Shown piece by piece: positions 14,450 through 23,523 of a DNA stretch of 23,709 nucleotides. Each line of letters opens with the position of its first letter. The first letter of the stretch is position 1. The position numbers were made by a program, and so were the translations under genes. The notes under the pieces were generated by a model. The model made no database searches. It saw nothing but the letters and a program-made list of their open reading frames with translations, and was not told where the DNA came from. The DNA comes from JAHRVQ01 sp046290215 (GTDB taxonomy: Bacteria; Pseudomonadota; Gammaproteobacteria; Pseudomonadales; Azotimanducaceae): contig JBKAGC010000025.1 of assembly GCA_046290215.1 (NCBI GenBank), positions 1 to 23,709 on the forward strand. Direction: 5' to 3'.

Positions 14450-15742
14450 TTAGTAATCGTAACCGCGTTCGTTGTGTTGATTAATATCTAGCCCTTCCGT
14501 TTCTTCATCCTCAGAAACTCTCAGGCCAACAATCACATCTACTACTTTGAGAATGACAAACGTGACAATAGCGGTATAAATACCGGTGGCGAATACTCCC
14601 AGTGCTTGAACACCGAATTGCGAGCCCATGGTCATACCCTCGTTGTAGCCTTGACCGCTGAACACGCCAAGGCTAGCGCTAGCAAATACTGCCGCAAGCA
14701 AGGTACCTAGCGCGCCGCCAACCCCGTGAACAGGAAATACATCGAGAGAGTCATCGATGTGCAAGCGTTGCTTGATCAGGTTAGTGGCATTAAAACAAAC
14801 AAAACCACCGGCAATACCAATCAACATGCCACCTGCTGGGCCGACAAAACCAGAAGCCGGCGTAATGGTGCCAAGGCCCGCCACCATACCAGTAACCGCA
14901 CCAAGGGCACTGGGCTTACCATACTTCACCCATTCACAAACCATCCAGGTGAAGGCCCCGGCTGAGGCAGATAAGTGGGTCGCAAGAATCGCCATCCCAG
15001 CATCACCATTGGCTGCCAGCGCACTACCGCCATTAAAACCAAACCAACCAACCCAGAGCATCGCCGCCCCTGTAACGGTCATCGTCAGATTGTGTGGCGG
15101 TAAGGGTGAATGGGGAAAGCCTTTACGATTGCCCATGACCAGAGCACAAACCAGCGCCGCCACCCCGGCAGTCACGTGAACCACGGTGCCACCGGCAAAA
15201 TCCAGCAAACCCATGTTACCGAGCCAACCGCCGCCCCAGACCCAATGAGTCACCGGGCCGTAAACCAGCACCAACCAAACACCGGAGAAGATCAACATCG
15301 CAGAGAAGCGCATGCGCTCTGCAAAACCACCGACGATCAAGGCTGGAGTGATAATGGCAAAGGTCATCTGAAACATGGCAAAAACACTTTCCGGAATCGT
15401 GCCGGACATGGTGTCTTCCTGCACATTGGCAAAGAAAGCGTTACTAAGCCCCCCGACTAGTTCATTGCCGTCAGAGAACGCCATGCTGTAAACGCCCGCC
15501 AACCACAACATGGACACCAGGCAGGTAATGGCAAAGCACTGCATTAGCACACTGAGCACATTTTTGGTTCGCACCAGACCACCATAAAACAGCGCCAGGC
15601 CTGGCAATGTCATAAACAACACCAGTGCCGTTGATGCCATGATCCAGGCGGTGTCACCTGTATCTAATGAATCAGCCTGAGCCAGACCAGAAAAGAACAA
15701 CAGAAAGATCGGTGCTAGCCGCGGCAGCGCACGATATGCCAT
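14450..15742 (-). CDS. amt: Ammonium transporter, Amt/MEP family
   Basis: This is a 430-residue inner-membrane channel. The start at 15742 is chosen because AAGGGG lies about seven bases upstream and the protein then begins with a signal peptide (MAYRALPRLAPIFLLFFSG, cleavage AQA-D), as E. coli AmtB does. The longer frame to 15829 adds a charged, non-conserved leader. About eleven transmembrane helices follow. The twin pore histidines are His189 (TVVHVTAG) and His339 (FPVHGVGG), with the conserved Asp181 in LLDFAGG. The C-terminus GLRVSEDEETEGLDINQH is the segment that interacts with the PII protein GlnK and blocks the channel when nitrogen is ample. No glnK gene lies next to it in this window, which is unusual. 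It is divergent from rmf. Confidence 0.95.
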   Translation of the reverse strand: MAYRALPRLAPIFLLFFSGLAQADSLDTGDTAWIMASTALVLFMTLPGLALFYGGLVRTKNVLSVLMQCFAITCLVSMLWLAGVYSMAFSDGNELVGGLSNAFFANVQEDTMSGTIPESVFAMFQMTFAIITPALIVGGFAERMRFSAMLIFSGVWLVLVYGPVTHWVWGGGWLGNMGLLDFAGGTVVHVTAGVAALVCALVMGNRKGFPHSPLPPHNLTMTVTGAAMLWVGWFGFNGGSALAANGDAGMAILATHLSASAGAFTWMVCEWVKYGKPSALGAVTGMVAGLGTITPASGFVGPAGGMLIGIAGGFVCFNATNLIKQRLHIDDSLDVFPVHGVGGALGTLLAAVFASASLGVFSGQGYNEGMTMGSQFGVQALGVFATGIYTAIVTFVILKVVDVIVGLRVSEDEETEGLDINQHNERGYDY

Positions 15743-15761
15743 AAAATCACCCCTTGGTTTC

Positions 15762-15790
15762 ATGATACGTGTCAACGAATCGTGACAACG
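15762..15790 (-). promoter_or_regulatory. Possible amt promoter with two direct repeats
   Basis: On the minus strand two 10-bp direct repeats, CGTTGTCACG and CGTTGACACG (15790-15781 and 15777-15768), lie 13 bases apart. They are followed at once by TATCAT (15767-15762), five of six bases of a -10 box. TTGTCA in the first repeat is a fair -35 box at a short 15-base spacing. I found no convincing sigma-54 (GG-N10-GC) element, although amt genes are often NtrC-controlled. Confidence 0.4.
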
Positions 15791-15920
15791 CTTTTTTGGG
15801 GTAGTGTAGCGACTCCGCCTAAGCGCCACAATCGACAGTTACGCACCAAAAATGGGCGCTACAGAGGTGTTTACGGCATATGCCAACGCTAAATATTCAG
15901 TGGCCAATTTAGAACAAACT

Positions 15921-15984
15921 ATTACTGGATAGGCCGGTCTCGTTACGTTAAAACAGTAATCCGGCCTACCGAATCCCGACCGGC
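15921..15984 (+). promoter_or_regulatory. Interleaved inverted repeats upstream of rmf
   Basis: ATTACTG (15921-15927) is complementary to CAGTAAT (15954-15960), and TAGGCCGG (15930-15937) to CCGGCCTA (15961-15968). The order is a-b-a'-b', so the hairpins overlap. GCCGGTC (15933-15939) can also pair with GACCGGC (15978-15984). If transcribed, this region could switch between alternative folds, or act as a DNA-level dyad for a regulator. The pairings are exact; the function is unknown. Confidence 0.5.
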
Positions 15985-16033
15985 GCTTGCGTACCACTGA
16001 GCGGATTCACTCACTTTTGGAGCTTATTGCTAT

Positions 16034-16261
16034 ATGCGAAGACAGAAGAGAGACAAGAACGACCGGGCGTTCACCCGGGGATACCAACTAGGAGTTCACG
16101 GCAAATCGAAGGACCTTTGTCCGTTCAATGATAATGAGGCCAGGCAGGCCTGGTTAAGTGGCTGGCGCACTGGCCGCGAAGACAATTGGGATGGTTATAT
16201 CGGCACTGCTGGTGTGGCCATGAGCGTAGAACCGGCGAAACAAGCCCGGTTAAGCAACTAA
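16034..16261 (+). CDS. rmf: Ribosome modulation factor
   Basis: This 75-residue protein is very basic at the N-terminus, MRRQKRDKNDRAFTRGYQLG, followed by GKSKDLCPFND and WLSGWRTGRED. It matches E. coli RMF (MKRQKRD..RAHQRGYQAG, GRSKEMCPY, WLGGWREA) across its length. RMF binds 70S ribosomes in stationary phase and pairs them into inactive 100S dimers. The protein is about 20 residues longer than E. coli RMF because of a C-terminal extension after WDGYIG. The gene faces pyrD with 24 bases between, as I recall for Pseudomonas. No intrinsic terminator is visible between them. The ribosome-binding site GGAG is 11 bases from the ATG. In E. coli the gene is induced by ppGpp and slow growth; no such control can be read from the sequence here. 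Confidence 0.95.
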   Translation: MRRQKRDKNDRAFTRGYQLGVHGKSKDLCPFNDNEARQAWLSGWRTGREDNWDGYIGTAGVAMSVEPAKQARLSN

Positions 16262-16285
16262 CGATCTATCTAACTAACCATTCAC

Positions 16286-17317
16286 TTAAGATTTGGCCTC
16301 GGTCCTGGCAATTTCCAGGGCCGAAGCCTCAATCAAATCAGGGCCGGCATAAATAAAACCGGTATATAACTGCACCAAATCCGCACCTAAACGAACTTTC
16401 TCGGCCGCATCAGCACCGTTCATGATGCCACCCACGCCGATCACGGCCATTTTGCCTTTGACCTCAGACACCACCAATTGTAAGGCGCGATTGCTTCTAT
16501 CACGTAACGGCGCACCGCTCAGTCCGCCCGATTCACCGTAATATTTCGATTCAGTGATGGCACTGCGATCCACAGTCGTATTGCTAACAATGACCCCATC
16601 AAGCTCAAACTTCAGCAACTGACCACACACCTCGCGTATCTCATCCTCATCCATATCAGGGGCAATTTTGACCACCAGCGGTACCGTGCGTTGATGCTCT
16701 GCCACCAATTCTGCATGGCACTCTTTTAACCCCGCCAACAACCTCGCTAGCTCTTCGCCAAATTGTAGGGCCCGTAAGTCCTTGGTGTTCGGTGAGGAGA
16801 TATTAATCGTGATGTAAGTAGCGTAACGGTAGACTTTTTTCATACAAGCCACATAGTCGGACAAGGTATCCTCGTTGGGAGTCAGTTTGTTTTTACCTAT
16901 GTTGATACCAAGTACGCCATCAAAGCGGCTACGCCGGACCCGTCTCACCAGGGCATCAACCCCGTCATTGTTAAAGCCCATGCGGTTAATAATGGCCTGC
17001 TCCGGTTCAAGTCGGAACATGCGTGGTTTCGCATTCCCAGGCTGGGCTAACGGTGTGACGGTGCCGACTTCAAGAAAACCGAAACCGAGGGCAGCTAGTC
17101 CTTCTATGTAAGCGCCATCTTTATCCAGGCCCGCTGCTAAACCGACCCGATTGGGAAAGTCGATGCCCATCACATTGACCGGATCAGACACCTGGGGCCG
17201 CGCCACCAATCCGGACAAGTTGGTTTTACCAAGCAAACCAATGGATTGCATTGAAACGTGGTGGGAGGCTTCTGGTGGCAACAGAAACAGAAGATCACGG
17301 AGCAACTTGAATTTCAT
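16286..17317 (-). CDS. pyrD: Dihydroorotate dehydrogenase (quinone), class 2
   Basis: This 343-residue peripheral membrane flavoprotein oxidises dihydroorotate to orotate with quinone as acceptor, the fourth step of pyrimidine synthesis. The N-terminal amphipathic helices (LLRDLLFLLPPEASHHVSM) mark class 2 and form the membrane and quinone site. FMN and substrate motifs include GLAAGLDKDG, FLEVGTVTP, NRMGFNN, and the catalytic Ser175 in INISSPNT. KIAPDMD, VSNTTVDR, GGLSGAPL and GVGGIMNG follow in the expected order. The length equals that of E. coli PyrD and the numbering of the catalytic serine is the same. AGGA upstream of the ATG is a reasonable ribosome-binding site. A TATAAT at 17349-17344 could be a local -10 box, without a good -35. 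It lies downstream of gdhB and the DUF2835 gene. Confidence 0.96.
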   Translation of the reverse strand: MKFKLLRDLLFLLPPEASHHVSMQSIGLLGKTNLSGLVARPQVSDPVNVMGIDFPNRVGLAAGLDKDGAYIEGLAALGFGFLEVGTVTPLAQPGNAKPRMFRLEPEQAIINRMGFNNDGVDALVRRVRRSRFDGVLGINIGKNKLTPNEDTLSDYVACMKKVYRYATYITINISSPNTKDLRALQFGEELARLLAGLKECHAELVAEHQRTVPLVVKIAPDMDEDEIREVCGQLLKFELDGVIVSNTTVDRSAITESKYYGESGGLSGAPLRDRSNRALQLVVSEVKGKMAVIGVGGIMNGADAAEKVRLGADLVQLYTGFIYAGPDLIEASALEIARTEAKS

Positions 17318-17360
17318 GGCAATCCTGCAGATGTGGAGCTTGAATTATATACGCCACAAA

Positions 17361-17582
17361 TCAGGACAGCAGCTCAATGCCGATAAATTTATATTGGTCG
17401 TCGAAACTCAAGCGAAAACTACCCTGCACTCCCATGTGCGTTAAATAGGGTTGCAGCACACTGATGGGGAAGCGCACCGATTCGCCGCTCCGGGCAATCG
17501 CCCGAACTTGTCGCACATAAGATTGATAAACTTTCAGGTATTCGTCACGCGATATCCGAATGTCGACAATCAAAGAACGCAT
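17361..17582 (-). CDS. DUF2835 family protein
   Basis: This 73-residue protein, starting MRSLIVDIRISRDEYLKVYQ and containing GVQGSFRLSFDDQYKFIGIELL, matches the small conserved family DUF2835. That family is found in Gammaproteobacteria and often lies beside pyrD or the large glutamate dehydrogenase. The pattern is basic, with alternating strands and helices and no catalytic motif. Its function is unknown. The ATG lies three bases after the gdhB stop (TAG-CTC-ATG) and has no ribosome-binding site of its own. It therefore relies on translational coupling and is probably made in step with GdhB. Confidence 0.85.
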   Translation of the reverse strand: MRSLIVDIRISRDEYLKVYQSYVRQVRAIARSGESVRFPISVLQPYLTHMGVQGSFRLSFDDQYKFIGIELLS

Positions 17583-17585
17583 GAG

Positions 17586-20500
17586 CTAGAAACGGTTGCG
17601 ACCGCCGGAGCTGGCCTGGGCAATGTCTAACAGTTCCCGAATTCCCACGGTAAAGACCGCGGAATCATTCGCGCTTGCCGAACGCATGCTACGCTGCAGA
17701 CCTTGCCAACGATTAATTTGGTCTGCGTGCAGGGTCCGCCACTCACTAATCAGCTTGTCCGCCGACTTGCGCGACTTCTCACCAACAATACCCAGGGTAA
17801 TGGCAACCTGTTGCCAATTGAGATCATCCTGCATGGTTTCACGCGCAATGGCTTGCCAGCGACTTTCAGTTTGGTATTCATGAATCCGCTGGCTGAACCA
17901 ATTGAGATGGAGCTCGTCGCCAATCTGAAAAAACACCTGGGCAACTTTTTGTACGGTTGAGCCGCTGCGCTCGGCCGCTTCAACGATTCCTAACACGGAA
18001 TATAAGTGGTGCGCTGCCGCGACATAGTTAGCCAGATCTTCTGGCACCCCGGCTTTAGTAAAACGCGCCACTTTAGACCGCCATAGATCGCCCTGGTCAC
18101 CGCTTAACAGCGGCTCTAATTGATTAACGAGTAAGGTAACACCTTTGCGCAAACGTGGAATTTCAGCTTCTAACGTCTCAGTACGACGCCGGTTGCGCAA
18201 CAGCCAGCGAGTGGCCCGGCGCACCAGGCGGATCAAATCAAGCACCAGCTCCTTTTGCAGGTCTGGTTCAATCTGGTAGTCCAAATCACAAATTTGCTGT
18301 TGATAATCTTCAATGGCAAACACATCTCGTGCCACAAGATAAGCATGGGCGATGCGCTCTGTGCTACTGCCAGTTTCATAAGCCATCCGCTGGACGAAAC
18401 TCATACCCATCAAGTTGACCATACCGTTGGCAATCTGAGTGGCCGCCAATTCACGGTGCAATTGGTGGTTATGTAGGGCCTTGCTGTACTTCTTCACCAG
18501 ACGTTCTGGAAACGCCACCAGGAGTTCCCGGGCCAAATAGCTTTGATCGAGTATGGCTGACGCGGCCAATTCCTGCTTGATATCAGCTTTCACGTAACTG
18601 GTTAGCACCGCCAGTTCCGGCAACGTGAAATGATCCCCTTTGCTGTGTCGATCATTAAGCTCATCTTCGCTGGGTAAAAACTCAAGTCCGCGATCCAATT
18701 TGCCATCTTCTTCCAGGGCTTTAAGCAGCGCCGCATACTCGAGATTACGCTTACCTACTTGATGCTGCATGAGGTTTACTGCAAAGGCTTGATCATAGTT
18801 GTTTTGCAAGACAATCTCGGCCACGTCATCGGTCATGGCACGAAGTAAATCTGAGCGACTTTTTTCCGTCAGCTTGCCTGACTCCAATAAGCCATTCAGC
18901 AGGATCTTAATGTTCACCTCGGCATCGGAGCAGTTCACACCACCAGCGTTGTCAATAAAGTCAGTAAAACAAACGCCGCCGTTTTGGCAAAACTCAATTC
19001 TTGCGCGCTGGGTCATGCCGAGGTTACCGCCCTCACCCACCACCTGGCAGCGTAACTCGCTACCGTTGATGCGGATGGCATCATTGGCTTTATCAGCCAC
19101 TTCAAGATGGGATTCATACTTACCTTTCACATAAGTGCCAATACCACCATTCCAAAGCAGGTCTACCGGAGCCCGGAGCATGGCGTTAATTAACTGATTA
19201 GGGGTTACAGACGCCCCTTTTAGGCCAAATAACTTTCGCATCTCAGGCGTTAAGGTGATGGACTTGGCGGAGCGTTCAAACACACCACCACCTTTGGATA
19301 TCAGGCTGGTTTTATAGTCACTCCAACCGGACCTTGGCAGATCAAACAAGCGCTGCCGCTCTTTAAAGCTCTTGGCCGCATCAGGCTCTGGATCGACAAA
19401 TATGTGCAGGTGATTAAAAGCGCCAATGAGACGAATTTTGTCTGAGAGCAACATGCCATTGCCAAATACGTCGCCAGACATATCGCCTATGCCAACCACC
19501 GTAAACTCGTCCGCCTGAACGTTAATGCCCTTATCACGGAAGTGCTGCTGCACCGAGCGCCAGGCACCTTTGGCGGTGATGCCCATGGCCTTATGGTCAT
19601 AGCCTACGCTGCCACCGGAGGCAAATGCGTCACCCAGCCAAAAGTTGTTGGCAATGGAAATCTCGTTAGCAATGTCAGAAAACGTCGCCGTGCCTTTGTC
19701 TGCGGCCACTACCAGATAGGTATCTTCAGGATCATGACAAACCACGTCCCTGGGCGGTACAACTTTACCCTTTACACGATTGTCGGTGACATCTAGCAAT
19801 CCCTGGATAAAGATTCGATAACAGGCAATGCCTTCTGCCATGATCGCATCCCGACCTTCATCCACCGGTAATTGTTTTGGCAAGAAACCACCCTTTGCAC
19901 CCACTGGCACAATCACCGAGTTTTTCACCTGCTGGGCCTTCACCAATCCCAGCACTTCGGTGCGATAGTCTTCGGTACGATCCGACCAGCGGAGGCCGCC
20001 GCGGGCAATCTTACCGCCGCGAAGATGGACACCTTCAACTCTCGGTGAGTAGACAAATATCTCAAACGCCGGCACTGGCTCAGGCATCTCAGATATTTCT
20101 CGCGGCAAAATCTTCAGGGAAACATAGTCTTTCGCGACGCCATCCTGATACTGATAAAAGTTAGTGCGCTGGGTGGCAAGGATGATTTCCAACAAACCCC
20201 GCAGGATGCGATCTTCTGCAAGATTCTCCACATCGTCACCGATCTTTTGCAGAATCGTGCTCTTTAAGCTGCTGGCGTCGCGACTTTGCAGCGCCGGGTC
20301 GAACCTTAGCTTAAACACCTCAAATAACTGCCTGGTAATACTGGCATAACGCGCCAAACAGTCGGCAATAAACTGTTGGCTGTTGGCATTTTGCAGTTGC
20401 CCGTAATAACGAGAATAAGCCCGGATCAGAGAAATCTGCCGGTGGTCCATGGTGGCTGCTGGCACCAGGCGATTAAACGCATCATTTTCTTTGCCGCCAT

Positions 20501-22268
20501 GCCAGATCGCGGAAAATGCCTCTTCAAAGATCTGTTTCAGGGCACCAAATTCACTGGCCGGCGGTGTTGTGAACTCAAGAATAAAGTCATGTACCCAGAT
20601 GGATTCTTTTCGTAAGGTCAGCTCGTAAGGGTGCTGCTCCAGAGTCTTCGCCCCAAGATTCTCCAAAATTGGGATCACATCTGACAGAGGCAAAGCACTA
20701 CCGCGATGAATCAGCTTAAGATGTATTTCACCCTTTGACTGATACAACTTCAGCGCTAGCGGCTTTTCATTGTTAAGGTGCTCAATCAGGCGCAAGTCCC
20801 GATAGGCTGACTTAACCGGGTAGTCCGCCTGATAAACCAGGGGGAAAGTCTTACGATAGGTGCGCCACAGATAATCTGCCGCGGCTTTCGGTTCCGATGC
20901 ATATAACAGCTCTTCCAGATCATCTGACCAGGAGCGAGTGAGCGCGAGGATTTGCTCCTCGATGGCTTCTAAGTCGACTTCCACCGGGTGCTTTAGGCGC
21001 ATCACAAAGTGGGTTCGGGTTAATGCAGATTCTGAGAAGAACGTTGAGAATTCAGCATCGGTTGCCTGAAAGGCCTTCACCAGGATCTCTTGAATCTGCA
21101 TGCGGAGCTCGGTGTCGTAAGCGTCTTTCGGAACATAAACGATGCAGTTGGCAAAATAGTCATCTTGCCTCGCCAAAACTCTGACAATCCGTCGCTCCTG
21201 CAACCGATAGATCTTTGTCACCAGGGATTGGAGTTCTTCTCGCTCTGCATAAATAAGCTCTTCCCGGGGCAAAATCTCGATAATGCGAGACAACTCCCGG
21301 CCTTTATGACTGGTGGGCTCAATTTCTAACGTCTCGTGAATGTCTTGCAGCTTGCGCCGAACCATTGGGATTTCAAATGGATTCTGGTTGTAGACCGTGG
21401 AGGTAAACAAACCGACAAAACGGCTCACCCGTTGTAGTTTGCCGTCCTGGCGCTGCGCAATGACGATACCGTCCAGGTAAGCAGGCCGGTGTACCCGGCT
21501 CTTCAGGGGCAGCTTCTGCAGTTGTAAATCACCCAGGGGAGGTTGCAGTGGCAAACCATCGGCACTCATAGACGGCCGCGCCAACCCTAGGCGAGAGTCT
21601 TCAACCAACTTGAGCCGGCCCTTGCCGGCTGGCTGATACTCCTCATAACCTAAGAAAGTAAAATTGTTGGCGTAAAACCAGCGCAGCAGTTTACTGGCCT
21701 CGCCGCTCTGCGTCTCATCGGCAACATCATCACTCCAGAGCAACAATTGCCGGCGCATGTCGGCGAAATCGTCCACCACACACTTCACCAGGCGTATCAC
21801 TCGATAGAAATTCTGGGTAATCGGCTCTGCCGCGCCAGTACCTTCTACTTCAAGCCGAATAAGGCTTTCATTGGGGTTTACGGCGGAGTCAATGACAATT
21901 TTCTTCCCAGAGCGCAGCACCCCCATTAAACACTGCTGCACATCCAGCAACACCAGGTCCATCCGGCCCAGCTCCATACGCAATGAATCCAACAGAAAAG
22001 GTAAGTTGGGGCTGGCTACCTCAATGATCGTGGTATGCTGCTTGGATTCCAGCACCCTGACCTGGGGCGCTTCGCCATCAAACTGCTTGTAGAACTGCCA
22101 ACTGCCCTCTACTTTGCTGATGATGGTGGGCCAATCGGATTCGCTCAACTCAGCCAGCGACCGGTCAGCAAAGTAATAGTCTGCAAATTGCTTGAGCGCT
22201 TCACCGCCTGACTTAAGCTTACGCTGTAGTTCATCGCGAAAATCCGTTTTATTGGCAACTTTGACCAT
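17586..22268 (-). CDS. gdhB: NAD-specific glutamate dehydrogenase, large (GDH180) type
   Basis: This is a giant enzyme of about 1,560 residues that deaminates glutamate to 2-oxoglutarate and ammonium with NAD. The ATG at 22268 (MVKVANKTDF) is preferred; the longer frame begins with a GTG at 22325 and adds 19 non-conserved residues. The long N-terminal half contains regulatory ACT-like segments. The catalytic region begins near GGKIARGGLRWSDRTEDYRT, followed by VPVGAKGGF with the catalytic lysine near residue 792. A dinucleotide loop VVGIGDMSGDVFGNGML and EGGNLGMTQRARIEF come later, and a helical C-terminal region of about 400 residues closes the chain. The length is slightly below the approximately 1,620 of P. 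aeruginosa GdhB. Such enzymes serve growth on glutamate and arginine. It is divergent from the MoxR gene and heads the run DUF2835-pyrD. Confidence 0.95.
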   Translation of the reverse strand: MVKVANKTDFRDELQRKLKSGGEALKQFADYYFADRSLAELSESDWPTIISKVEGSWQFYKQFDGEAPQVRVLESKQHTTIIEVASPNLPFLLDSLRMELGRMDLVLLDVQQCLMGVLRSGKKIVIDSAVNPNESLIRLEVEGTGAAEPITQNFYRVIRLVKCVVDDFADMRRQLLLWSDDVADETQSGEASKLLRWFYANNFTFLGYEEYQPAGKGRLKLVEDSRLGLARPSMSADGLPLQPPLGDLQLQKLPLKSRVHRPAYLDGIVIAQRQDGKLQRVSRFVGLFTSTVYNQNPFEIPMVRRKLQDIHETLEIEPTSHKGRELSRIIEILPREELIYAEREELQSLVTKIYRLQERRIVRVLARQDDYFANCIVYVPKDAYDTELRMQIQEILVKAFQATDAEFSTFFSESALTRTHFVMRLKHPVEVDLEAIEEQILALTRSWSDDLEELLYASEPKAAADYLWRTYRKTFPLVYQADYPVKSAYRDLRLIEHLNNEKPLALKLYQSKGEIHLKLIHRGSALPLSDVIPILENLGAKTLEQHPYELTLRKESIWVHDFILEFTTPPASEFGALKQIFEEAFSAIWHGGKENDAFNRLVPAATMDHRQISLIRAYSRYYGQLQNANSQQFIADCLARYASITRQLFEVFKLRFDPALQSRDASSLKSTILQKIGDDVENLAEDRILRGLLEIILATQRTNFYQYQDGVAKDYVSLKILPREISEMPEPVPAFEIFVYSPRVEGVHLRGGKIARGGLRWSDRTEDYRTEVLGLVKAQQVKNSVIVPVGAKGGFLPKQLPVDEGRDAIMAEGIACYRIFIQGLLDVTDNRVKGKVVPPRDVVCHDPEDTYLVVAADKGTATFSDIANEISIANNFWLGDAFASGGSVGYDHKAMGITAKGAWRSVQQHFRDKGINVQADEFTVVGIGDMSGDVFGNGMLLSDKIRLIGAFNHLHIFVDPEPDAAKSFKERQRLFDLPRSGWSDYKTSLISKGGGVFERSAKSITLTPEMRKLFGLKGASVTPNQLINAMLRAPVDLLWNGGIGTYVKGKYESHLEVADKANDAIRINGSELRCQVVGEGGNLGMTQRARIEFCQNGGVCFTDFIDNAGGVNCSDAEVNIKILLNGLLESGKLTEKSRSDLLRAMTDDVAEIVLQNNYDQAFAVNLMQHQVGKRNLEYAALLKALEEDGKLDRGLEFLPSEDELNDRHSKGDHFTLPELAVLTSYVKADIKQELAASAILDQSYLARELLVAFPERLVKKYSKALHNHQLHRELAATQIANGMVNLMGMSFVQRMAYETGSSTERIAHAYLVARDVFAIEDYQQQICDLDYQIEPDLQKELVLDLIRLVRRATRWLLRNRRRTETLEAEIPRLRKGVTLLVNQLEPLLSGDQGDLWRSKVARFTKAGVPEDLANYVAAAHHLYSVLGIVEAAERSGSTVQKVAQVFFQIGDELHLNWFSQRIHEYQTESRWQAIARETMQDDLNWQQVAITLGIVGEKSRKSADKLISEWRTLHADQINRWQGLQRSMRSASANDSAVFTVGIRELLDIAQASSGGRNRF

Positions 22269-22507
22269 ATCTCGCTCATCCTGAAACTGTGGTGTCCATG
22301 GTAACAATTGAGGCACAAAAAGCACTTGAGATATTTATTTGCGCCCCTATCTAATGATAGCTCAGTCGTGTGCGATCGCTCGTCTCGAACCAATCGGGTT
22401 TGTTGTGGTCTATCCAAGCAACTCAGCGGTTTAACGGGTTTTCAACCCATCGCACCGCCATCCGAGTTACTATAGAACCTTAGTTAAAAACATAAGCCCG
22501 GCGAACT
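22269..22507. other. Divergent regulatory region between gdhB and the MoxR gene
   Basis: This 239-base region has no convincing gene. It holds three dyads. CTATC-TAAT-GATAG (22347-22360) and the palindrome GCGATCGC (22372-22379) lie on the gdhB side. A nested hairpin lies on the MoxR side: GGGTT-TTC-AACCC (22436-22448) inside GCGGT/ACCGC (22426-22430 and 22454-22458). A possible -10 box TATAGA (22471-22476) precedes the MoxR gene without a clear -35 box. These dyads are candidates for operators of the divergent promoters. Confidence 0.5.
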
Positions 22508-23500
<993 letters not shown>

Positions 23501-23523
23501 TTTAACCCTGGAACGAACGATTG

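Larger units (their letters stand above)
15743..16033. other. Structured intergenic region between amt and rmf
   Basis: This 291-base divergent region contains no convincing gene. Besides the possible amt promoter it holds a perfect palindrome, GGCATATGCC (15875-15884), and a set of competing inverted repeats (15921-15984) described separately. GAATCC (15971-15976) and GGATTC (16003-16008) can form a further stem just upstream of rmf. The rmf ribosome-binding site is GGAG at 16019-16022. I could not place an rmf promoter with confidence. Confidence 0.6.

Noticed and set aside
14757..15460. Two long plus-strand frames opposite the ammonium transporter gene.
   Set aside because: The strong Amt motifs on the minus strand explain the region; these frames are Pro/Thr/His-rich shadows of membrane codons.
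15875..15903. TGGCATATGCC and TGGCCACT near amt were examined as possible sigma-54 promoters.
   Set aside because: Neither has GC at the required distance from the GG pair.
22372..22379. GCGATCGC considered as part of a dispersed genome repeat family such as the cyanobacterial HIP1 octamer.
   Set aside because: I noticed only this copy, and the genes are clearly gammaproteobacterial.
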